From positions 1-19,628 of the forward strand of contig JAOZIG010000104.1 in NCBI GenBank assembly GCA_026014515.1: a stretch of 19,628 nt of DNA, read 5' to 3'. This stretch comes from Candidatus Bathyarchaeota archaeon (GTDB lineage: Archaea > Thermoproteota > Bathyarchaeia > TCS64). A model generated the notes under the pieces. It saw only the letters and a program-made list of their open reading frames with translations, had not been told where the DNA came from and made no database searches. This document shows positions 14,419-19,628 of the stretch, in pieces. How positions within the stretch are numbered: position 1 is the stretch's first letter; each line of letters opens with the position of its first letter. The position numbers and the translations under genes were made by a program.

Positions 14419-15201
14419 ATGCTGGAAGACCTAACTGGTATAGTTATGGAGGAGGGTTACAAGTATGGACTCAGCCTCGTTTCGATTATTGTAATCTATT
14501 TTGTCTATAAGTCCATCATGGGGATAATCAAACGCAAAGGCACTGAACTAGGATTAGAGCCTCACATCAGAAACATACTACGCCTCATAGTCAGAGTAGT
14601 TGCCATCGTAATAGCATCCACCGTGATCATGACTATATTTGATATATCATCAGACCTCTTCGTAGGAGCCAGCGCACTAATAGGCGCAGCACTGGGCTTC
14701 GGTTCAAGTCAAACCATCAATAACGTGGTTGCCGGATTCTATGTACTCATAAGCCAGCCCTTCAAGGTGAAAGACTATGTGAAGATCGGTGATCTTGAGG
14801 GACAGGTTGAGGAGATCGCTATCAACTATACGAGCCTCTATACTCCGACGTTCAACCTACTGAAGGTACCGAATACATCGGTTACCAGCAGCAAGATTCT
14901 GAACCTCACCCATGAAGGGGTCATCAAGTACACATTCACCATGAGCTTTGGACACGATTATTCAGAGGAGGATATAAACAAGAAAGTAATTCAAGCCGCA
15001 ATCAAAGATTTCTGCGACCTCTACTGTAACCTCGACTTGCGTCCACCGGAAGCATATCTTGAAGGCGCCAATAGGCTGGAGAAAATCTATCTCTTCAGGA
15101 TATTCATCCCAAAAGGCGAAGCAAAGATACTCTACACATTACAACCTGAGTTAATTGAGTGTGTTATGAGGAACTTTGACAAACTCAAAGCAGCCCAATA
15201 A
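14419..15201 (+). CDS. Small-conductance mechanosensitive channel, MscS family
   Basis: This 260-residue channel has three predicted membrane helices (about 14-35, 50-73 and 79-112). The third is the glycine/alanine-rich pore helix ASALIGAALGFGSSQTINNVVAG. It is followed by the MscS beta domain starting FKVKDYVKIGDLEGQVEEI and INYTSLYTPTFNLLKVPNTSV, then an alpha/beta cytosolic domain to the C-terminus. It opens under membrane tension to release osmolytes. Length is close to minimal MscS. ATG 14419 follows GGGATCA. It is probably co-transcribed with the upstream GT2 gene. Confidence 0.93.
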   Translation: MLEDLTGIVMEEGYKYGLSLVSIIVIYFVYKSIMGIIKRKGTELGLEPHIRNILRLIVRVVAIVIASTVIMTIFDISSDLFVGASALIGAALGFGSSQTINNVVAGFYVLISQPFKVKDYVKIGDLEGQVEEIAINYTSLYTPTFNLLKVPNTSVTSSKILNLTHEGVIKYTFTMSFGHDYSEEDINKKVIQAAIKDFCDLYCNLDLRPPEAYLEGANRLEKIYLFRIFIPKGEAKILYTLQPELIECVMRNFDKLKAAQ

Positions 15202-15212
15202 CCGCCTCGAAA

Positions 15213-15222
15213 CTTTCTTATT
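15213..15222 (+). promoter_or_regulatory. TATA-like element of first AOR module
   Basis: CTTTCTTATT lies 32 nt before GTG 15254. The 5' flank down to TTCTGGTG resembles the flank of the second module (TATA at 17704-17713, 33 nt before its GTG), so the promoter seems to have been duplicated with the genes. Confidence 0.35.
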
Positions 15223-15253
15223 CCCAACGGCATATCTGTCTTGAAATATTCTG

Positions 15254-15787
15254 GTGAAACCAGTGGCAAAACCAATTTGGATATCAAGAGACTATGCGGC
15301 TTGCAGCGGATGTAGAAGATGCGAGCTTGCATGCAGCATGCACCACGAGGGCTGGATGTGGCCCGAGGCAAGCAGGGTCAGGGTTTTCATGCCTTTCCCC
15401 GGCTTGGAGGTGCCTCACCTATGTGCCCAGTGTCAAGATTATCCCTGTATCGAAGCATGCCCAGTTGATGCTTTGAGCAGTGACCCTAACACAGGTGCCG
15501 TTATTGTTGACAGAGAGAAGTGCATAAGTTGTGGAGCATGCATTAGGGCGTGCCCCGGAACCGTACCATATCTGCATCCCGGAGATAACAAGGCTACTAT
15601 CTGTGATCTTTGTGGAGGAGAACCCAAGTGTGTAGAAGTCTGCACCGAGGCAGGGTACAATGCATTGACCATCGTGAACGAGGGTCCAAGCATCCACAGG
15701 AAACTATACAGCAGAGACCCAGTGGAGACAGCGAAAGACCTAGCAGTGAAGATGTTCGGTGAGAAAGGAGAGGAAGTAATAGAATGA
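15254..15787 (+). CDS. Polyferredoxin subunit of aldehyde oxidoreductase, copy 1 (AorA / WOR5 small subunit-like)
   Basis: This 177-residue protein has sixteen cysteines in four groups: C17/C20/C23/C27, C57/C60/C65/C69, C90/C93/C96/C100 and C117/C120/C126/C130. They would hold four [4Fe-4S] clusters in the HycB/DmsB/NrfC manner. A helical, charged tail (about 145-177) follows. In Aromatoleum AorA and Pyrococcus WOR5 a protein of this type carries electrons from the tungsten subunit, and the position directly before an AOR large subunit fits this. The ATG of the large subunit overlaps its stop (ATGA). GTG 15254 is taken as start; GTG 15263 is an alternative three codons in. No signal peptide. 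It differs from the second copy at about nine residues, four of them at positions 2-5. Confidence 0.9.
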   Translation: MKPVAKPIWISRDYAACSGCRRCELACSMHHEGWMWPEASRVRVFMPFPGLEVPHLCAQCQDYPCIEACPVDALSSDPNTGAVIVDREKCISCGACIRACPGTVPYLHPGDNKATICDLCGGEPKCVEVCTEAGYNALTIVNEGPSIHRKLYSRDPVETAKDLAVKMFGEKGEEVIE

Positions 15788-17646
15788 CCCCAGGTGGATA
15801 CGCGGGAAAATGGCTTGACATAGACCTCACGAATAACAAGATAGAGGAGATCACTTTCCCATATGAGACACTTGAGCAATACTTCGGCGGAAGAGGTATG
15901 GCTACCAAGATACTCTGGGACCGTGTAGCTGACAAGTGGGCGGATATGGATGGACTTGACCCAGAGAACCCACTGATATTCGCAACAGGACCCATGACTG
16001 GAATCTACCCCGGTGCACGCATCTGCGTCAGCGGAAAGAGCCCAGTCAGCAACGGTGTCGTTGGATCAACGGCAGCAACCGAGTTCGCAGTAGAGATCAA
16101 AAACACAGGCTACGATGGAATCATCTTCACAGGGAAGAGCCCTGAACCAGTCTACCTATTGGTGACTGATGATGGTCCAGAGCTTGTGGATGCTAAACAT
16201 CTCTGGGGACTTGATGGTGAAACCACCCTTATCAAACTCAACAAAGAAGTCAAAGAGACCCTCAAGAAACGCCACCCCAATGTTGGACTCTGGAAGGCAC
16301 CGGGCTCAATGTACCTCGGACCAGCCGGAGAAAACATGGTACGAAACGCATGTGTCATGACCAAGATATGTCACGCAGCGGGCTACGGCGGCTATGGAAG
16401 CGTTATGGGTAGCAAGAACATCAAGGCGGTAGTAGCCAAGAGCAGAAACATGTTCCCCAAGGTAGATGCACCAGAAGCAGCGAAACTACTCTGGAGGAAA
16501 GCCCACGCAGAACTCATGAAAGTCAGCGACTTCAGAAGATGGGGTACAGGAGCCCTAGCCTACGGCGCTGGAGCTGGCTCAAGCAGCGAACCCATCAGGA
16601 ACTGGCAAGAGGAATGGCACGACGAGACCTCCATGGGTGTCAACAGATACATGGATAGGTTCTGGGTTAAGACCAAGTGGGCTGACTTCAACTGCACAAC
16701 CAACTGTATGAAGGTAAGCTGCATCAAGACAGGCCCATGGAAAGGCGATATCACAGACGTACCAGACTACGAGCTACAGGCATACTGTGGCACAAACCTT
16801 GGTATCTTTGACCCAGAAGGTAACGTCCACATCAGCACACTGATGGACAAACTAGGACACAGCGGCATCAACGGACCCAACACAATGGGATACGCAGCAG
16901 AGCTATACCAACGAGGAATACTCACAGAGGAAGACATAGGCTTCAAGCTGGAATGGGGGGACGTCGAGGCATTCGATAAACTAGCCCACATGATGGCATA
17001 CCGTGAAGGAATCGGCGACATACTCGCTGAGGGCACATACCGTGCAGCGTTCAAGATCGCTGAGATGAAAGGCATGGAGCCAGAGGAACTTCTCAAGTAC
17101 GCTATTCACGTCAAGGGCATCGAGATAGGAGCCCACGGTACACGAAGCGACAAGGACTATACACACGATATTTGCTACGCTGCAAGCGTACAAGGCGGAG
17201 ACCACACATCAACAGCAGTAGACGGCTACAACGACATGAGCGGAGCAGTATTCTACGACAGCGCAGTCTTCTGTACCTTCACAGCACGAGGCCCAAGCCA
17301 AGCCTTGATCTTTGACTTCGCAAAAGCCATCACAGGTTATCCGATAACCCTGCACAGCTGGCGAAGTGTAACAGGTCCAAGGATCGTGACCCTACAGAAA
17401 GCACTCTTGCTGATGAGCAACATGTGGGAGCCAATCAAAGACGATGATAACCCACCAAGGTTCTACGAGCCACTACCAAGCGGACCCTATGAGGGAAAGA
17501 CTACAGATCGTGAACGTGTGGACATTAGGCTTCAGGCGTACTTTGATACGCTGGGATGGGATGAGAGGGGTATTCCTAAGAAGGAGACCTTGGATCGTCT
17601 TGACCTAGGTGATGTTGAGCCATATATGGCTAAATATCGCCAATAA
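15784..17646 (+). CDS. Tungsten/molybdenum aldehyde ferredoxin oxidoreductase family, large subunit, copy 1
   Basis: This 620-residue enzyme of the AOR family has a bis-pterin W/Mo centre plus one [4Fe-4S] cluster and oxidises aldehydes to acids (or acts in reverse). The N-terminal domain (1-210) shows YAGKWLDIDL, YFGGRGMATKIL, GPMTGIYPGARI, STAATEF and LGPAGEN. The C-terminal domain carries C304, C308, C313 and C497 as expected cluster ligands. The Cx3Cx4C spacing differs from the Cx2Cx3C of Pyrococcus AOR. KGIEIGAHGTR and GYPITL are family motifs. Length agrees with AOR enzymes. Overlap with the polyferredoxin stop (ATGA) shows they are made as a unit. The substrate is unknown. No FAD subunit (AorC) is seen next to it, so ferredoxin is the likely partner. 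Confidence 0.93.
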   Translation: MTPGGYAGKWLDIDLTNNKIEEITFPYETLEQYFGGRGMATKILWDRVADKWADMDGLDPENPLIFATGPMTGIYPGARICVSGKSPVSNGVVGSTAATEFAVEIKNTGYDGIIFTGKSPEPVYLLVTDDGPELVDAKHLWGLDGETTLIKLNKEVKETLKKRHPNVGLWKAPGSMYLGPAGENMVRNACVMTKICHAAGYGGYGSVMGSKNIKAVVAKSRNMFPKVDAPEAAKLLWRKAHAELMKVSDFRRWGTGALAYGAGAGSSSEPIRNWQEEWHDETSMGVNRYMDRFWVKTKWADFNCTTNCMKVSCIKTGPWKGDITDVPDYELQAYCGTNLGIFDPEGNVHISTLMDKLGHSGINGPNTMGYAAELYQRGILTEEDIGFKLEWGDVEAFDKLAHMMAYREGIGDILAEGTYRAAFKIAEMKGMEPEELLKYAIHVKGIEIGAHGTRSDKDYTHDICYAASVQGGDHTSTAVDGYNDMSGAVFYDSAVFCTFTARGPSQALIFDFAKAITGYPITLHSWRSVTGPRIVTLQKALLLMSNMWEPIKDDDNPPRFYEPLPSGPYEGKTTDRERVDIRLQAYFDTLGWDERGIPKKETLDRLDLGDVEPYMAKYRQ

Positions 17647-17678
17647 TCCCCCATTTTCGATATGTTTTAATGTGCAAT

Positions 17679-17695
17679 TCGTAGTTTTTTTACGA
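17679..17695 (+). terminator. T-run with short hairpin after first AOR gene
   Basis: TCGTA (17679-17683) and TACGA (17691-17695) flank a run of seven T (17685-17691). Poly-T stretches are sufficient for archaeal termination. The run lies 33 nt after the AOR stop and just before the second module's promoter. Confidence 0.4.
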
Positions 17696-17703
17696 TTTCC
17701 ACA

Positions 17704-17713
17704 TATTTTTATA
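17704..17713 (+). promoter_or_regulatory. TATA box of second AOR module
   Basis: TATTTTTATA is followed by GTG 17746 after 32 intervening nt. The start site would fall near 17735, leaving a leader of about 10 nt and no room for more than a minimal GGTG before the start. The second module can therefore be expressed separately from the first. Confidence 0.5.
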
Positions 17714-17745
17714 CCCTTCTGCAACATATTCTGTAAGAAATTCTG

Positions 17746-18279
17746 GTGAATAAATTGAATAAACCAATTTGGATATCAAGAGACTACGCCGCCTGCAGCG
17801 GATGCAGAAGATGCGAACTCGCATGTAGCATGCACCACGAAGGCTGGATGTGGCCAGAAGCAAGCCGCGTAAGGGTCTTTATGCCCTTCCCCGGCGTCGA
17901 GGTACCTCATCTTTGTGCCCAATGTCAGGATTACCCCTGCATTGAGTCATGCCCGGTGGACGCATTAAGTAGCGACCCCAATACAGGTGCGGTAATAGTT
18001 GATAGAGAAGCTTGTATCAGCTGTGGAGCATGCATCAAGGCGTGCCCCGGTTCAGTACCATATCTTCACCCAGGAGATAACAAGGCAACAATATGTGACC
18101 TCTGTGGCGGTGAACCCAAGTGCGTTGAAGTCTGTACCGAGGCAGGATACAATGCATTGACCATCGTGAACGAGGGTCCAAGCATCCACAGGAAACTCTA
18201 CAGCAGAGACCCGGTGGAGACAGCCAAGGACTTGGCGGTTAAGATGTTCGGTGAGAAAGGAGAGGAGGTTATAGAATGA
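17746..18279 (+). CDS. Polyferredoxin subunit of aldehyde oxidoreductase, copy 2 (AorA / WOR5 small subunit-like)
   Basis: This 177-residue paralogue of the gene at 15254 has all sixteen cluster cysteines at the same positions, so four [4Fe-4S] clusters are predicted. Apart from residues 2-5, only five substitutions are seen (L51V, A68S, K89A, R98K, T102S). The first two thirds of the gene carry many silent differences from copy 1, while a 50-nt block (18148-18197) is identical. The protein is therefore under strong constraint and part of the gene may have been homogenised. GTG 17746 starts the frame; TTG 17755 is an alternative. The stop overlaps the ATG of the next AOR gene (ATGA). It has its own TATA box. 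Confidence 0.9.
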   Translation: MNKLNKPIWISRDYAACSGCRRCELACSMHHEGWMWPEASRVRVFMPFPGVEVPHLCAQCQDYPCIESCPVDALSSDPNTGAVIVDREACISCGACIKACPGSVPYLHPGDNKATICDLCGGEPKCVEVCTEAGYNALTIVNEGPSIHRKLYSRDPVETAKDLAVKMFGEKGEEVIE

Positions 18280-19628
18280 CCCCAGGTGGATACGCGGGAA
18301 AATACCTAGAAGTAGACCTAACAAAAGACAAGATCAAGGAAGTAACCTACAGCGATAAGATGCTCAGACAATACTTTGGTGGCAGAGGACTCGCAGCCAA
18401 GGTGCTCTGGGACCATGTAGGTGAGAAATGGGGTGAACTCGATCCGTTGAGCCCCGAGAACCCCTTGAACGTCTTCACAGGACCTATGACTGGAATCTAC
18501 CCGGGAAGCAGGATATGCATCAGCGGAAAGAGCCCCACAAGCATGGGAACAGTAGGATCAACAGCAGCAACAGAGCTAGCCAACGAGATGAAACAGGCGG
18601 GATATGACGGTGTTACCTTCTTCGGTAAAGCCGATAAACCAGTTTACCTGTTGATGACCGATGATGGAGCCGAGCTACGTGACGCAAGTCACCTCTGGGG
18701 ACTGGATGGAGAGACTACCCTCATCAAGCTGAACAAGGAAGTCAAGGACGAATTAACAAAGCGCCACCCCAATGTGGGTCTCTGGAAAGAGCCCGGCATG
18801 GTCTATGTTGGACCTGCTGGTGAGAACATGGTGCGTAACGCAGCGGTAATTGCGAAAATATGCCACGCAGCCGGATACGGCGGATATGGAAGTCTCATGG
18901 GTAGCAAGAACCTCAAGGCAGTAGTAGCCAAGGGAAGAGGAAGCCTACCCAAAGTAGATGCACCTGAAGCAGCCAAACTCCTATGGAAACGAACCCATGA
19001 ACACCTCATGGCAAGAACCGGTATGAGGAGACAAGGAACAGGCTACGCAGGGTACAGCGTCGGAGCCGATACCAGCAGCGAGCCAATACGCAACTGGCAA
19101 GAAGAATGGCATGACGAGAAGAGCTATGGTGGACCCATGTTCGAGACCAAGTTCTGGGTCAAGAAGAAGTGGGCTGACTTCAACTGCACAACCAACTGTA
19201 TGAAGGTAAGCTGCATCAAGACAGGTCCATACAAAGGCGACATCACTGACATGCCAGACTATGAGCTACAGGCATACTGTGGAACCAACTTCGGAATATT
19301 CGACCCCGAAGGCAACATACACCTTAGCACTCTATGTGATAAGCTGGGACACAGTGGCATCAACGGACCAAACACAGCGGCATTCTCGGTAGAGCTACAT
19401 CAACGAGGAATCTTGACTGATGAGGACTTTGGCTTCACACCCAAATGGGGTGACGTCGAGACCTTTGACAAGATACTTCATATGATGGCGAGACGTGAAA
19501 AGATCGGTGACGCATTAGCTGAGGGAACCTACAGGGCGGCTCATATCATCGCGGAGATGAAGGGCAAGAAACCAGAGGAGCTACTCAAGTACGCTGTACA
19601 CGTGAAAGGCATCGAGATTGGTGCTCAC
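18276..19628 (+). CDS. Tungsten/molybdenum aldehyde ferredoxin oxidoreductase family, large subunit, copy 2 (partial, 3' end outside window)
   Basis: The frame is open from ATG 18276 to the window edge (451 codons, about 170 short of its paralogue). It has the same N-terminal signatures as copy 1 (YAGKYLEVDL, YFGGRGLAAKVL, GPMTGIYPGSRI) and cluster cysteines C304, C308 and C313 at identical positions. By eye it is roughly two thirds to three quarters identical to copy 1. Differences cluster in the first 60 residues and at 245-285 (for example MGVNRYMDRFW against YGGPMFETKFW), a region that could shape the substrate pocket. A 59-nt block over the cysteine motif (19167-19225) is identical in both genes. 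It is coupled to its own polyferredoxin by an ATGA overlap. The substrate is unknown. Confidence 0.92.
   Translation, partial: MTPGGYAGKYLEVDLTKDKIKEVTYSDKMLRQYFGGRGLAAKVLWDHVGEKWGELDPLSPENPLNVFTGPMTGIYPGSRICISGKSPTSMGTVGSTAATELANEMKQAGYDGVTFFGKADKPVYLLMTDDGAELRDASHLWGLDGETTLIKLNKEVKDELTKRHPNVGLWKEPGMVYVGPAGENMVRNAAVIAKICHAAGYGGYGSLMGSKNLKAVVAKGRGSLPKVDAPEAAKLLWKRTHEHLMARTGMRRQGTGYAGYSVGADTSSEPIRNWQEEWHDEKSYGGPMFETKFWVKKKWADFNCTTNCMKVSCIKTGPYKGDITDMPDYELQAYCGTNFGIFDPEGNIHLSTLCDKLGHSGINGPNTAAFSVELHQRGILTDEDFGFTPKWGDVETFDKILHMMARREKIGDALAEGTYRAAHIIAEMKGKKPEELLKYAVHVKGIEIGAH

Noticed and set aside
15439..15995. Two long minus-strand frames under the first polyferredoxin and AOR genes
   Set aside because: They are antisense shadows of strongly conserved coding sequence; similar frames recur under the second module because the DNA is duplicated.
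15254..19628. Transposon-driven duplication of the AOR modules
   Set aside because: No transposase, terminal inverted repeats or target-site duplications are visible within the window. Simple tandem duplication is sufficient.

Overview
This 19.6-kb window is from an archaeon. The clearest evidence is a complete transcription factor B gene (841-1764), archaeal-type TATA boxes placed 25-40 nt upstream of many starts, several apparently leaderless genes, and frequent TTG and GTG starts. Two tungsten/molybdenum aldehyde oxidoreductase modules, a pterin-dependent lifestyle marker, suggest an anaerobe. A surface beta-helix protein with a GSGTxxDPYIIEGW motif is of a kind common in Asgard (for example Thorarchaeia) and Thermoplasmata-like genomes. 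The phylum cannot be fixed from this window alone. No tRNA, rRNA, CRISPR array, insertion sequence or phage gene was found, so this reads as a compact chromosomal segment. No gap between genes exceeds 300 nt.

Left part (1-4837): a truncated MTAP/purine nucleoside phosphorylase-family gene (minus) lies back to back with tfb (plus), whose promoter carries two dyad symmetries. Next comes a convergent pair that closely resembles the fructoselysine pathway of enterobacteria: an FrlB-like SIS deglycase (plus) and an FrlD-like PfkB kinase (minus). They share one CTAG tetranucleotide as both stop codons. Two short nitroreductases follow. The first is divergent from frlD across a perfect 14-nt palindrome.

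Middle (4867-11165): a membrane-anchored right-handed beta-helix protein (minus); TrpB2-type tryptophan synthase beta chain (plus), whose conserved N-terminus has no normal start codon in frame; an HD-domain 5'-nucleotidase and a DUF362 protein (minus, probable operon); a TrmO-like tRNA methyltransferase (plus); and a FolC-like Mur ligase with an altered C-terminal motif (plus).

Envelope genes (11131-15201): a GT4 glycosyltransferase and a CsaB-like polysaccharide pyruvyl transferase (minus, coupled by a TTGA overlap) are divergent from a GT2 dolichol-phosphate-sugar-synthase-like membrane glycosyltransferase and an MscS channel (plus).

Right end (15254-19628): two tandem copies of a two-gene module. 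Each has a 16-cysteine polyferredoxin (AorA/WOR5-small-subunit-like) overlapping by ATGA a large aldehyde ferredoxin oxidoreductase subunit; the second is cut by the window edge. The two polyferredoxins are almost identical as proteins while the large subunits have diverged, and identity between copies is patchy at the DNA level. This suggests a shared electron-transfer part with two catalytic specificities, plus local gene conversion. The most unusual observations are the archaeal frl-like pair, the duplicated AOR modules and the anomalous trpB2 start.
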